Shown: piece by piece, positions 32,385 through 43,500 of the stretch
Layout of the letters: every line of letters begins with the position of its first letter
How positions within the stretch are numbered: the first letter of the stretch is position 1
NCBI GenBank assembly: GCA_022457065.1
Contig: JAJGBQ010000001.1
Span: forward strand, 558,001 to 622,000
DNA from: Curvularia sp. ZM96
Taxonomy: Eukaryota; Ascomycota; Dothideomycetes; Pleosporales; Pleosporaceae
Direction: 5' to 3'
Length of the DNA stretch: 64,000 bases
The notes under the pieces: generated by a model
The model's input: only the letters and a program-made list of their open reading frames with translations
Told to the model about the DNA's origin: nothing
The model's database searches: none
Position numbers and translations under genes: made by a program

Positions 32385-34286
32385 TTAGTTATCTCCATAC
32401 CTCAGCCCATGTCCAAACCTGAACACCGGATCCACAGTATCAAACGGCACATCCTCCATCTGGTTCTCAGCCGCCTCATCGCTCCTGGGAAGATCAAACG
32501 GCAGCATGCCCTCTGGCCCACTGCCATCAACACCAAACACAACATCCAGGAACGCATCGGGGCTAGCACCGAAGTTGACCATGAGTGCCTGCGCCTGCTC
32601 CGCGATTTCAGGGAATGCACCAGGGCGGTCGAGGTAGATGTCTACGATGGTGGGTACGGTGGCGTAGATGGCTGCCTGGCGCGCCTTTTCAGTGGCGTTG
32701 TACTCGAGGGAGCCGGAGTGGTAGTTCTTCTCGAAGCCACCCGGTCGCGGCTCGTAGGGTGCATTGAGGCGCAGGAAAGCGTAGTCTGCTTCTTCTGGTG
32801 TGGCTACGACTTGGAAGTTGCGGGATTCGAGGAATGTGCTGTTGATGCCTTCGAGGTAGAATTTAGACTTGGCGCAGTCTGAGGCCTTGAGGGGGAGAGC
32901 CGAGTCTTTGTTGGTGAGCAGGGTGAAGGAGCGCTTCTGTGCTTCGTAGCCGATTTGACGCCATTCGTCCTGGCCGACGACGGCGACGGCGGCATCAGCG
33001 TCAGCAAAAGGGTTGTCGAAGAGGCCGAGGAGGAACTTTTCGTGGAGGAGACGTCGGACGGACATGTCGATGCGGTCTTCGCTGATGATGCCCTTCTCTA
33101 CAAGCTCGAGAATGAGGTCGGTGCGGTCCTCGCCTCCCAGTTGGTCGGTTCCTGCGTCGAGAATCTTTGCGGCACGCTCAAGCTCAGTGAGATTCTCTGC
33201 TCCCCAGGCTCGTGCCGGCATATCCTGACCAGCGATAATGGCATCAGTGACGAGACCCCAGTCGCTGACTACAATGCCGTCGAAACCGAGCTCGCCACGT
33301 AGAAGATCAGTGACAATGCCCTTGTTCATTCCAGCAGCCACCTCTTCGTACTTGGTTCCCATGGGGCGGGAGTAGTAAGGCATAATCTGCCTCGTTCCAG
33401 CAGCAATAGCAGCCTTGAATGGAATAAGGTGGTGCTCAAGGTTTTTGCCTGGGTACGTTGCGTTCTTGCCGTAGGTAAAGTGGCTATCTTCTCCGCCCTC
33501 GACCGGTCCGCTTCCAGGGAAATGCTTCGACACAGTGGTGACAGAGTCGTGTCCAAAACCGTCAGGACCAGTGAACCCCTTGATATAGGCAACCGCTAGT
33601 TCCGCAGTCAGAGTTGCGTTCTCGCCCATGGTGCCGCCAATACGGGCCCAACGCGGCTCAGTAGCGACGTCGATCTGGGGATGAAGAGAAGACCGGATAC
33701 CCACAGCCTTGTACTCTTGTCGAGCAATATCAGCAAATTTGTAGACGAGTTCAGCATCTCTAATCGCAGCTAGACCAAGAGTCTCGGGCCATTGCGAGAA
33801 CTTGGCGGCTGCAATCTGACTGCCCTCAGAGTTTGTAAAGGCGTGACGTGGATCTGAGGAGAGGGTAATGGGAATGCCCAGTCTGGTGTTTAACGCCATT
33901 TGCTGCAGGTTGTTATACCATTGCACAGTGGCGCGTACGTCTGCAATCCCACCGTGCAGATTGAAATGGGTCATCAGTATTCCCTCTACATCTGCAGACG
34001 TGGTGTTGAGCAGAGTTCCGTTTGGTCCTTGGTTAATGCTTTTTTGGAAAAGCTGGCCAGCCTTCTCATTCATGTTCATCCGTTGGAGGAGATCCTCGAC
34101 TCGTTCGTCGATTGGAAGGCTTGCATCTCGATATGGTGCAGAGTCCAATTCAGTAGACCGTGATGTCATACGAGGATATCGTGATCCGCCAAGAGGAGTG
34201 CGGATGGCGGATGATAGGGCTGTTGCAGCGAAGAACAGCGTGGTGAAGGTGTTCAGCTTGCGCTGACTGCGATTACGAGCGACCAT
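32385..34286 (-). CDS. Secreted or membrane-anchored GH3 glycosidase
   Basis: Single exon, 633 residues. A basic N-terminus followed by a hydrophobic run (FTTLFFAATALSSA, residues 14-27) is a signal peptide or signal anchor. The GH3 N-domain is clear: EPRWAR at 210-215, KHFPGSGPVEGG with K254/H255, and the nucleophile Asp342 in the signature GIVVSDWGLV. The second alpha/beta-sandwich domain follows and ends at RFGHGLRYG. There is no fibronectin-III-like C-terminal domain, unlike many fungal beta-glucosidases. It probably hydrolyses beta-linked gluco- or xylo-oligosaccharides outside the cell. Substrate cannot be fixed from sequence alone, and the acid/base residue is not obvious. Many NxT/S sites (NGT, NTT, NAT, NLT, NST) fit a secreted glycoprotein. 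Confidence 0.88.
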   Translation of the reverse strand: MVARNRSQRKLNTFTTLFFAATALSSAIRTPLGGSRYPRMTSRSTELDSAPYRDASLPIDERVEDLLQRMNMNEKAGQLFQKSINQGPNGTLLNTTSADVEGILMTHFNLHGGIADVRATVQWYNNLQQMALNTRLGIPITLSSDPRHAFTNSEGSQIAAAKFSQWPETLGLAAIRDAELVYKFADIARQEYKAVGIRSSLHPQIDVATEPRWARIGGTMGENATLTAELAVAYIKGFTGPDGFGHDSVTTVSKHFPGSGPVEGGEDSHFTYGKNATYPGKNLEHHLIPFKAAIAAGTRQIMPYYSRPMGTKYEEVAAGMNKGIVTDLLRGELGFDGIVVSDWGLVTDAIIAGQDMPARAWGAENLTELERAAKILDAGTDQLGGEDRTDLILELVEKGIISEDRIDMSVRRLLHEKFLLGLFDNPFADADAAVAVVGQDEWRQIGYEAQKRSFTLLTNKDSALPLKASDCAKSKFYLEGINSTFLESRNFQVVATPEEADYAFLRLNAPYEPRPGGFEKNYHSGSLEYNATEKARQAAIYATVPTIVDIYLDRPGAFPEIAEQAQALMVNFGASPDAFLDVVFGVDGSGPEGMLPFDLPRSDEAAENQMEDVPFDTVDPVFRFGHGLRYGDN

Positions 34287-34840
34287 CTTGCCGGTAGTAA
34301 CAAAAGAGGCACTTGATGAATAGTGGCGGCGAATGCAATTGACTATCTATCGAGCCGAACACAGTCGGGTATTTGTATTCCAGCCTCATCTTGGTCTCGA
34401 CACGATACTGCGCCTTCGTTGTTTGTCATGCGCACGAAAGCCGAGGAAGTACCATTGAGTCTTTCTCGTTGGGGAAACTTCGGACAGTTCATTCGCTTGG
34501 AAATCACTACAAAGACAGCTTTCTTCTGCTCTTGGCGCGGATAGTTTTGCCTCTTGTCACTTCCGACGACGATGCCAAGACCTTAAGTTGTGGAGTGCAG
34601 TGTGGGGAACGAGAAGTCGGGGTAAAGCTCCCGAAGCTAACCCAGCTTCTCCGGCCGAAGATGGCCCGGCAGATTCGTGATTGGACACATGGCTACGCTA
34701 TACAGGGAATATCAAAGATTTTGTACTACCTGTAGCGTTCGCTCCTCGTGAGAATCCACAGGAAAAAAAAACCAAAGAACCCCACATTACGGAGCGGTCA
34801 TTGAAGTGGAGCCGGTATCCCACAAAACAGGAATTGCACC
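34287..34840. other. Intergenic region between GH3 and P450 genes
   Basis: Promoter of the GH3 gene and 3' flank of the P450 gene, both on the minus strand. Open frames here lack domains. Confidence 0.4.
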
Positions 34841-36529
34841 TCATTTCCCATTATTCATGGGGAGTGAACTCCACCCAGCACGTGTGTTCCTAGCGATCGT
34901 CAGCATGTGCCAGGTTTTTATGGTGGGAGAGATTACCTTTATCTCTGGGAACGTGTCGTCGGTAAAGACTTCGAACCTTGCTGTGATACCCGGCGCCGTG
35001 TTTTCTTGCCCCGGACGTACCCTTGAACCATACCTCCGGTACACCGACGGTACTAACGCCATCTCCGCCATGGCGAGGCTAACACGTCAGCAACGGCTAT
35101 CCGAAGCCACGAGCGAACATAGTAGGACTACTCACTGCATTCCGATGCACATCCGAGCGCCGCTCGAGAACGCCCAGAACCACCGTTCCATTTCCGTTAG
35201 CTTTAGTTTATCCTGGTTCAGCCACCTTTCAGGCTTCCATTCGTGCGAGTCAGGGAAGACGTTCTCGTTGCGATGTAAAGAGTATGGTGCCATGCTGCAC
35301 ACCGTGCCTCGGGGGATATCGTAACCTTCAACTACCGTGTCTGTCCTGGATAACCTTGGCTCGGATGACGGCAGAGGCGCGAAAAGACGCAGGGTTTCCT
35401 TGATAACGGCGTTCAGGTACGGCATGCCGTCGGCAGTTCTTATGTTGACAGTACCATCCTGGATTTCGTCTTCGGGTATCGCCTTGCACTCTTCAATCAG
35501 CTTCTGCTGCACATGTGCATTCCGAGGGAGTGAGAGACACCAAACGATGAACATTAACGTATCACTGGTTGTATCTATTCCAGCGAGGAGGTGGTCTGCG
35601 CATTCACTGGCAATGTCCAGATCATCCATGTTGGTGTTGAGTTTCGACTGAGCCGCATAAAGCTCGCTAATGATGGACTTCTGCGCTCCTGCACGTGAAG
35701 TCTCATCGGCGTCGCGGTAAGTGTGCATCGCTCTTAGTGCGTGGGCTCGGATGCCGGTATAAGTTGCTGGCTTGGCCATAGGGAGGAACGGCCGCACGAG
35801 GTCACCCAATAGCCCAGTACGTGTGTACATCCATTTTGTGAGGGGCGGAAGATGCACTGCGAACCAGGACAGCCGCCGACGAGCATGGTCCATGATATCT
35901 CCCAACAAGGCGCGATGTTCTGGTGTTCCTCTGAGAGCCGTTGTCGCGCCGAAATCGGACGTTCCATACAAAAACGTGGTAATCATATCAATCGAGTAGT
36001 AATGAAGCGCCGTGAAGATCTCCAGCCCTCTTCCATCCTGGCTGTGTTCTTCCAACAGTTTCAAAAAGTCTTCGGTCTTTTCTTGCACGATGTAGTCCAC
36101 TTTGTACTGTGAAAGGGCGCTTTTGGAGTACGGGCGAGTAACCAGTCGCTTTCTTTGCGCATGCTCTGCCCCGCTGCCAAATGTGAAAATATTCTTTCTC
36201 CCGTATGCATCGAACATGCGATAGAAGTCCGTACGCTCGAATCCGCTTCCCGCACCGTAGATGGTGCGTAACGCTTGGAGAGAATTGAAGTGAATCTCAT
36301 TCGGTCCGATGCGTACCACTGGTCCGTACTTCTGATGTAGGGCATGGATAACCCTCGTCCGCTGGCCAGTCCAGTCATCCCATGCCAGCCGCCATTTGGT
36401 GAAGGCATAGAGTTTGGGACCCGGGATGCGGGATAGTGGACTGTAGAAGAAGGGATACAGTAGGTAGCTATACAAGAATGCTGCTAATACTGCTGGAGCG
36501 ACCCAGAGCACGGAAAATGCTGGGGACAT
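34841..36529 (-). CDS. Cytochrome P450 monooxygenase
   Basis: Two exons (36529-35136, 35078-34841; 57-nt intron) give 543 residues. An N-terminal membrane helix (residues 5-28) and proline hinge (RIPGPK) anchor it in the ER. The I-helix oxygen-binding motif is AGIDTT near 316-321, the ExxR motif is ETLR at 378-381, the PERW motif is at 433-436, and the haem-binding loop is FSSGARMCIG with Cys461. The haem loop is split from the L-helix by the intron, and joining restores GMHLAMAEMALV, the normal continuation. It resembles fungal CYP families of secondary metabolism or xenobiotic oxidation near the benzoate/pisatin-demethylase group, but the substrate is unknown. No polyketide or peptide synthase gene is nearby. 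Confidence 0.92.
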
Positions 36530-37007
36530 TGCTGGAAGGGGTGTGCGATATCAATGGTTTTGTCGCGACTGCACTCTCCAATGTAGAGTTGCGGAAATGC
36601 TAAATGAGCTGAGATTGGTCGGAGCTTCCGGTTTCGGTGGAGATACGTCGAGTGGTGGTACAAAGAAGCTTGTACAAGAGCTCGGTAATGTTCAACCAGC
36701 ATACGGTGGATGGAAGTTCGCGCGTGTGAGCAAGTAGTTCATGTCGAAACCCTATATATCGCTCCTTTGCATTTTGCACGCTAATCGGAGCAGGAACCGG
36801 AGTAAGTTTGAGGTTATTCTACCCGTGGATAAGCTCGGAAGTGGGGCAGGGTACTTGTCGTAAGGCGCAGCGACAAAACCTTGGGGAAATTATGTAACGT
36901 CACCATTAGCACCAAGTATACCGGGAGAAGTGCAAAATCGAGTACGGGACAGCATTCATGATTGAATGACTGTCCGACCTGTTAATCCACAAAGATCATC
37001 GTGCCCG
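36530..37007. other. Intergenic region
   Basis: Promoter of the P450 gene and 3' flank of the helicase gene. Nothing else is seen. Confidence 0.45.
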
Positions 37008-40000
37008 CTACTTTGAATCAAGCAATTCACGTCTTAACTTCCTTCTTCGTCCACGATAGAAGCGCTCGAGCATTCTCCTCCTCTCTTCTTGCGTGCTGCT
37101 CTCGACCAACAGAGCAAACTCTACTGGATCATCGAAGCCCATGCTCTCCGCCATGCTGCAGAATTGGCGTTTTCGCACGTCTTCATTAGGCCTATACCGG
37201 TAGTTGATCTTGAACTCGCCTGGAGTAGCAGCTTCAACAACTGGCTCGTCTTTGTCTTCGTCTGCGGAGCCGAATTCCTGCTCATCATCTGATCGATCAA
37301 AGGGATGCTGAGATTGCGACTGCGAACCCTGGAACACGCGCTTGCCTGCGAGATCGATGTCGTTGCGTACCTCCATGGCCTGTTTACCGAGGCGAGCTTC
37401 TATCTCGCTTCGGCCAATGACCTCAGAGTTCTCGTGTGTATATTGTACGCCTGCTTTGGCAAGGATGGCGTTGATTGCATCAGGCTCACTGCGCTTGGGC
37501 CTTTTGTTCTCCATAGTGCCAGGACTGGAGGTTGAGACGAATGCATCAGCGAATTTCTTTATCCCAGCGATAGTAGCGTCATCTTCAAGGCCAAGATTTT
37601 TGTCCGACAGTATGTCTTCGTCCTCCGAGTCGAATTGCGATTCATCAACGTGAAAGCCATAGGCATTCACTCCGGCTTTGGATTCTGCCACATTGGTTTT
37701 GTGCATGATCTCGCGAAGCAGGACGCTATCTGCTTGGAAGGAAAAGAGGTTCTCGAGGCCAAAGAGCTCGCCCTTCTTGCTGGATTGGTCCATTACGCCC
37801 TTGAAATAGCGACGCTCCTCAGAAGCATTATAGCCAATGTTCGCCTGTTGTTGCTTGTAAATCTGGCGAGCGTAGACGACTTCTTCAATAGTACCGCTCG
37901 ATACCAGGCGAAACACTTCGACGTTCCTCGTTTGACCGATTCGATAAGCACGATCTTGCGCTTGAAGGTCATATGCAGGGTTCCAGTGAGGATCCATGAC
38001 AACTACCTTATTGGCAGACGTAATGTTGAGTCCAACACCACCAGCTTTGGTGGATATCAGGAACACAAACTGATTGGGATCCGCATTGAAGTCCGCAACA
38101 GCCTGTGATCGCTCTTCGTACTTCATGCTTCCGTCAAGATACGAGAAGTTGTACTTTGTACCATCAACATCGAATAGTCCCCTTAGCAGCCGCAAGAGAC
38201 GGACCGAGTGTGAAAAGATGAGAACTTTATCGCCATTGGAGTACCAAAAGTCCAGCAGACGTCTCAGCACCTTCCACTTCCCGCAGAACTCTCGCTGTGA
38301 CTGCACTAGAATATTATCGCGAATCCGGAACAGACTCTTGTATGTGTCAGGACACGCCAATTCTAAAGTCTTCAAGTCCTTGGCTTGCTTTTCTGGAGAA
38401 TCAGTGGATAGCGGCACAATGAGGGCGAGATGATTGGCAAGCTTCTGGAAAGTGACCATGCACGGGAAGATGAAAGATGCCCATTTCTCCTTCTCTTCCG
38501 GAATGGTAACATAGCAGCAATATCCCCTGCTTTTTCCTGATCCACAAGGACAATCTTCTCGCGCAGTGCGAATGAACTCACACCTGTCACTCTCAAGAAA
38601 AGTACGGTACGCATCAGCTTGCGTTTCAGTAAGTTGGCAAAAAACGACGCGGTCGCTCTTCTTGGGCAACTGATCGGCGATCAGTGTCTTCATTCGACGA
38701 AGAAATACGCTCGGCAGAATGTTCTGAACGAGCTCCTGGGCCTTGCTTCGCGCATCAGCCAGTTGGGCGTTGGTAGCGTCGTGGGCCTGTCCCATTTTCA
38801 GTGGAAGACTGATGTTTTGCTTCCACGCCTGGGATGACCCATACGCTCCAGGCCGCGCCCAGTTCAAAAGGTTCCAAATCTCTTCGTACTTGTTTTGGAT
38901 AGCAGTGCCTGTGAGACCGATACGACAGAGCGCGTTGATCTTGTTCATAGCTTTCGTTATCACTGCATCTCTGCTCTTGATCTGGTGACATTCATCGGCG
39001 ATGACACAATCCCAATCGATGGTGTTGATTTCGCCCTCATTGTTGCGGTAGGTTGTGTATGTCGTGATCATAATCTCTAACATGCCCTTTGCTGCTGCAC
39101 TCAGAACACCCTTCCGGTCTGCTACGCTGGAGCCATGGTACCTGTACACTTCCCACCAACCCCACTTTGAGAGTTCGTCTTCCCAGTTCTGCATCAGTGT
39201 ACCGGGGCAAACAATGAGCACCCGAGGGTACCATCGCTCCCTGTCGAGACGACGCATCTTGCGCATGCACTTGGCGTCACGTTCAGTACCAGTCTTTCCG
39301 AAAGCTGCGGTGAGAAATGCAATGACTTGAATCGTCTTGCCCAGTCCCATATCGTCGCCCAGTATGGCGCCTGTTTGTTTTACGAATTTTTCATGTAGAA
39401 ACGTGACGCCTTCGACTTGGTAGTCACGCAACCATTGAGCGATCGGCGCAGGTATAATACCATGAGACCCACGAAGCTTGATATCCTTCTTCTCCCTTTG
39501 TGGCTTGATTGCTTTGTCTAGTTTAGGCTTTTCCGTGGTTTCCGAATCGGAAAAGTCAATGCCCTCATAGCTAGGAGGGTATCGCAGGCCAGCTTCATGG
39601 AGCTTCTTGAGAACCTGCTGCCGAGAAATTATGTAGTCCGGGATTGGGTCATCCAGAAAAGGCGTTTCACCGCCATCATCAGCTACTGAGTCGGTGCTAA
39701 ATCCTGTAGGCCCGTCGCTTTGATGTTTCCTGGGCACGGGTTTGCGACCGATAACGCTTGCCGCAGCCGCAGCCGCGGCTTTTGACTTCTTCTCAGCACG
39801 AATGCGGTGAGTCTCAGCAGCTATGCGTTTTCGCTTGAGGGTTTTGCGTTCTTTCCAGTTCTGGTACACGGCTCTGGTATCTTCTTCCGACCACTCGGAT
39901 TCTGCGCCAGCTTCGACGGTATCAGAACCATGTGGGCTTTTGTTTCTAGGAGTTGGGCGCTTTTGGACCTCTACATCATCATCTGTACCAGACCAATCTG

Positions 40001-40264
40001 CTTTTCGTGCGAGTTCATCTGCATCTGCACTTTGTGACTGGGTCTGAGATTGCGTCAAGACTAGAAGATGTTAGGATTCTTGTAGAATGTAAATGGTAGC
40101 TACTGACCACCAATATACTGGGCAAGATCTATCTTCTTCTTGGAGGTCTTTACAATATCAAGGCCATCGTCGTCGTCTGTGCTACTACTACTTGTGTTCT
40201 CGCTCTCGGCGAAAGCTTTCAGGGCCTTCCGTTGATCCTTGAGTTTGTTGCGGTTGAACGACAT
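37008..40264 (-). CDS. ERCC6L2: SNF2-family DNA helicase of the ERCC6L2 type
   Basis: Two exons (40264-40108, 40060-37008; 47-nt intron) give 1069 residues. The N-terminus is charged and disordered, with an Ala run. The SNF2 core has motif I GDDMGLGKT at 287-295, motif II DECH at 408-411 (Cys for the usual Ala) and motif III TGTAIQN. Motif VI is in QDRAYRIGQ at 754-762. A Cys cluster, CPCGSGKSRGYCC near 556-568, sits where ERCC6L2 has a similar cluster. After motif VI the family-specific GTIEEVVYARQIYKQQ and RYFKGV...GELFGLENLF occur, which separates it from Rad26/CSB. ERCC6L2 proteins are nuclear translocases linked to end joining and transcription-coupled repair. It is divergent from RRP41. 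Confidence 0.88.
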
Positions 40265-40684
40265 GACTGGTAGAGTTCGACTTCAAGCGCGCTTGTCACA
40301 TGGTATGACTAGGATACTTTCTATAGTAGTTGAAAGAGGCGACATCCAGAATCACGTTGCGCATGGATCAAAACAGATAGACAAAGATGAAAGAGAGCGC
40401 CCTTCAACCCAAACACGCTAACGCGTTCTCACGTGAGAGCGGGGCCCCGCTCGCCGCTAATCCCTGTCACTTGGATCAAAATATCCATTCGCAAATAGCC
40501 TCAAGCTTCTAAACCCACAGCATCGTCATCACCGCGCGCAACTGCTTCTCTTCGCCCAGAGACCCACACAAACCACTGTAATTCAGCACTAGAAACAGGA
40601 TATCCTTCAATTGGCTAGAAGAGCAAGGACAAGAAACATATAAGCGCTACATCCTCGTAGCAGGGTGATAATTCCATCATCACA
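40265..40684. promoter_or_regulatory. Divergent promoter between the ERCC6L2-type gene and RRP41
   Basis: 420 bp lie between the two start codons. It includes a short Pro/His-codon-like CT-rich tract before RRP41 but no clear TATA box. Shared regulation is possible, not shown. Confidence 0.5.
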
Positions 40685-41437
40685 ATGCCTCTCGACACCA
40701 GCACCTACTCCCTCGCGCTCCTGCGCCTCGACGGCCGCCGATGGAACGAACTGCGCCGCACGCACGCCCAGATCTCGACACAAGCCGCAGCGGACGGATC
40801 CTCGTACCTCGAAATGGGCAACACCAAGGTCCTAGTCTCTGTGACGGGTCCCGCCGAAGGCAAGCAAAGCGGACAACGCGGCGGCAGCGACAAACTCGCC
40901 AAAATCGAGGTAGAAATCCATTTTGCGGGGTTCAGCGGCGTGGACAGGAGGAAGCGCAAGACGGATAAGAAGACGAGCGAGATGGAGCATTGTGTGCGGT
41001 CGGCGTTTGAGGGCGTCCTGTTGCTGCATTTGTATCCGCACTCGACGATTACGCTGAATATTCATATCATCTTGCAGGATGGGTCGCTGCTTGCGGCGTG
41101 CTTGAATGCGTCCACGCTGGCGCTGATTGATGCGGGTATACCCATGACGGATTACTTGGTTGCGTGCACGGCAGCGTCGTCTGCGTCGGCGTCCGCGGCG
41201 GATAATGCGTCGGCGGACGATCCGCTGCTGGATTTGAATAATCAGGAAGAGTTGGAGCTGCCGTTTTTGACGGTAGCGACGCTGGGGAATAGCGACAATG
41301 TCGCGGTGTGCGTGATGGAAAGCAGGGTTCGCATGGAGAGGCTAGAGGGGATGCTGGCGGTGGGAATTGAGGGCTGCAAGAAATTGCGCGGTATATTGGA
41401 TGGTGTGGTAAAGGGCTACGGAAAGCGGTTTGGATGA
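40685..41437 (+). CDS. SKI6: Exosome core subunit RRP41/SKI6
   Basis: Single exon, 250 residues. RNase PH fold: RLDGRRWNELRRTHAQIS at the start, then SYLEMGNTKVLVSVTGPAEG, a variable loop, HCVRSAFEGVLLLHLYPHST, and ITLNIHIILQDGSLLAACLN followed by ASTLALIDAGIPMTDYLVAC. These are diagnostic for RRP41. It is one of six PH-like ring subunits of the RNA exosome that degrades and processes RNA in nucleus and cytosol; the eukaryotic subunit has lost phosphorolytic activity. The Ala/Ser-rich insert near 160-180 (SSASASAADNASAD) is larger than usual, and the length otherwise matches the family (about 245). Confidence 0.95.
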   Translation: MPLDTSTYSLALLRLDGRRWNELRRTHAQISTQAAADGSSYLEMGNTKVLVSVTGPAEGKQSGQRGGSDKLAKIEVEIHFAGFSGVDRRKRKTDKKTSEMEHCVRSAFEGVLLLHLYPHSTITLNIHIILQDGSLLAACLNASTLALIDAGIPMTDYLVACTAASSASASAADNASADDPLLDLNNQEELELPFLTVATLGNSDNVAVCVMESRVRMERLEGMLAVGIEGCKKLRGILDGVVKGYGKRFG

Positions 41438-42412
41438 AATTAGGAAGTGCGATATCATCTCCAACTCAATACGCGCCACATGCGATGATGCGTCGCTGTA
41501 CAGTCGGGACACGAGACTGGTAGTAATTTGCAGGGGCCGGGAAAGGGAGCCGGTATACGGCTACAGCTGTCAGTGCATTGTAAAGACATGGCACGCCTTG
41601 GGAGCCTGGCCAGACTGCTTACAGCAGAGCGCTCAATGAAGAAGTCTGCCGGCATAAGACTGACAGAGGAGCAGAGGCTTCAACATGATGTCTCGATTGG
41701 TTGAAGCTTAAGCATAGTCACGTGGTGAACTTAATATGAAACTCGCCCTCTGTTCTTGTCTGCATACCCCTCAATTTGTGTAACCATGGTTTAATTGGCA
41801 TTCACCAATGCCAAAGCCAATCCACCCGCATTCAAAACGAAAGCGAGCAACACGATAGGAATCTTACACGGGCAGGAGATGATAGAGTGAGATGAGCGTG
41901 TATTGGCACCCAGTCAAGGACGGAGTCGTAGCTATGCCTCTAAGCCCCTTTGGTATGAACATAACAGGAAGCGTTATGTTGAATAACGCATTTGATTCCC
42001 GCAACCCATGCTGTGCTATTCCGATTCATACAGGGTTGAACCTGGAGAGTCAGCAGCCAACTGGCTAGTCAGAAGCAAGTTACCAAGGCTCTCCCTAACT
42101 GCTATTAGAAACCATACGCAAGATGGTACTTAATAGACCAGCAGTGACTATTGAAAGCCTAGGTCCGTCTACGGACTCGTCCAAATTCCGGAGCGCAAAG
42201 CCGTCTCATATTTTCCTAACGAAGAAAGGACGCCTAGAGAGTTTCTTTCCCCTGCGTTCAAACCCCAATTGAGGCTGGAACGCAGTGAAGAGAATACCGA
42301 AGCACCCAATTTTCATTAAGAGAATCTGGAACGGGCTTGGACCAGGGAACTTGGAAGAACTCATAGGATCTAAAGTTTTATTCATCAGTCAATAGAATGC
42401 CGCTGCTCATGT
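41438..42412. other. Intergenic region
   Basis: About 1 kb with no supported gene, tRNA or repeat. 3' flank of RRP41 on the left and of the RNase III-like gene on the right. Confidence 0.45.
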
Positions 42413-42980
42413 TCAGGGTGGGAGGGGAAGGAGTTGAGACGTTACCGTGAGGAGAGCATGGTCAAAGAAACCAAGATGCTGCATGACGTTGTGCACAGCA
42501 TCATCACCTCCATCTTCGTGGACTGCCCCTATGATAGCTGCGACGGCCGTGGCGACCATTCTGGAGGACAAAGTAGGTGTGCTAGGAGCTTTGATGACGA
42601 CGTTGTCAACTCCAGTGGTATAGCCTCTACGAGCCAATGCATCGTTGGAGATGATGTCATTGCGCAACTGTGTCCATTGTGCGGGTGACAGGACTCCGTC
42701 TGCCTGTGTGAGTAATGTATCCTAGCAGAGCAGCCGATGCTGGTTTACCACGCGATGTGCGTTGTTTGAACCACGCACTGCAAAGTTCTCTTGCGAGAAC
42801 CGCTTCTCCCAGAATGGACAATCGTTTATTGTTGCCCAACCTGTTAAAGGCGTTGTTAGAGATAGCAGCAATCTCCGGGGCTGCCATTTGAGTAGCTTCG
42901 GCAGCTAGGCGTTTCTCGGTGAAGGTGTAACTGATGATAGTCTCAACCTCGAATGCTTTGGCTTCGATAGAGCGGAGCAT
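42413..42980 (-). CDS. RNase III-fold protein with altered catalytic signature
   Basis: Two exons (42980-42749, 42699-42413; 49-nt intron) give 172 residues. The frame is open further upstream to 43082 but without an ATG, so the ATG at 42980 is used. An unrecognised 5' exon is possible. Residues 9-75 follow the RNase III pattern: IISYTFTEKRLAAEATQMAA, then NKRLSILGEAVLARELCSAW in place of the canonical ERLEFLGDAVL. The second half (WTQLRNDIISNDALARRGY, MVATAVAAIIGAVHEDGG) matches the second signature helix, EADVFEAxxGAxxxD in active enzymes. The first Glu is replaced and Asp is Glu, so catalysis may be lost, as in the RNase III-like proteins of mitochondrial ribosomes. No double-stranded-RNA-binding domain is present. 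Confidence 0.65.
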
Positions 42981-43500
42981 GGTTGTTACAAGCTGACTAC
43001 GGAGTAGTTTCAGTTCGATGAGTGAAGGAACACTAGATGTGGGGTAGTTGAGGCGTAGAACATGGACCCTTTGGATGAGCACGGACTGCCGTTTCCATCC
43101 GATCTGTTTCCAGAGGGCGGCCGCTAGTTATTATTCTACCGCATTATCATCCAGGGTATCGTCGCATAGTCCAGTGAGATTTGGGGAGCCGAGTTGCGCG
43201 CTGGTCGGAGCGCAGCGTCACCTTGCGCAAAGATCGCTTCTAGATCGCGCGTGCCGACTCCCGTTCCTGGCGCATGAGCAGGCTAGCCCGAAGTCGACTA
43301 GTGGCCTCGTACGTCATCGTCGAAGAGCACGAAAACCGGCATGCTGGGGAGAGCTGTAAGGCGCGCAACCCTATGAAAGCGGGTGATTTTCAGCGCCGAG
43401 AAGCCGTTAGCACTTCGTGACCCATATCACCGGAGTCTGAAGCCGTATTGTACGGATACCCCGGAAGCTCCGACCAACCGTAACGGTCTAGTCATTGGAT
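42981..43500. other. Divergent intergenic region
   Basis: Between the RNase III-like gene (minus) and the glycine-zipper gene (plus). The first 100 bp could still be coding leader of the former. Nothing else is seen. Confidence 0.4.
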
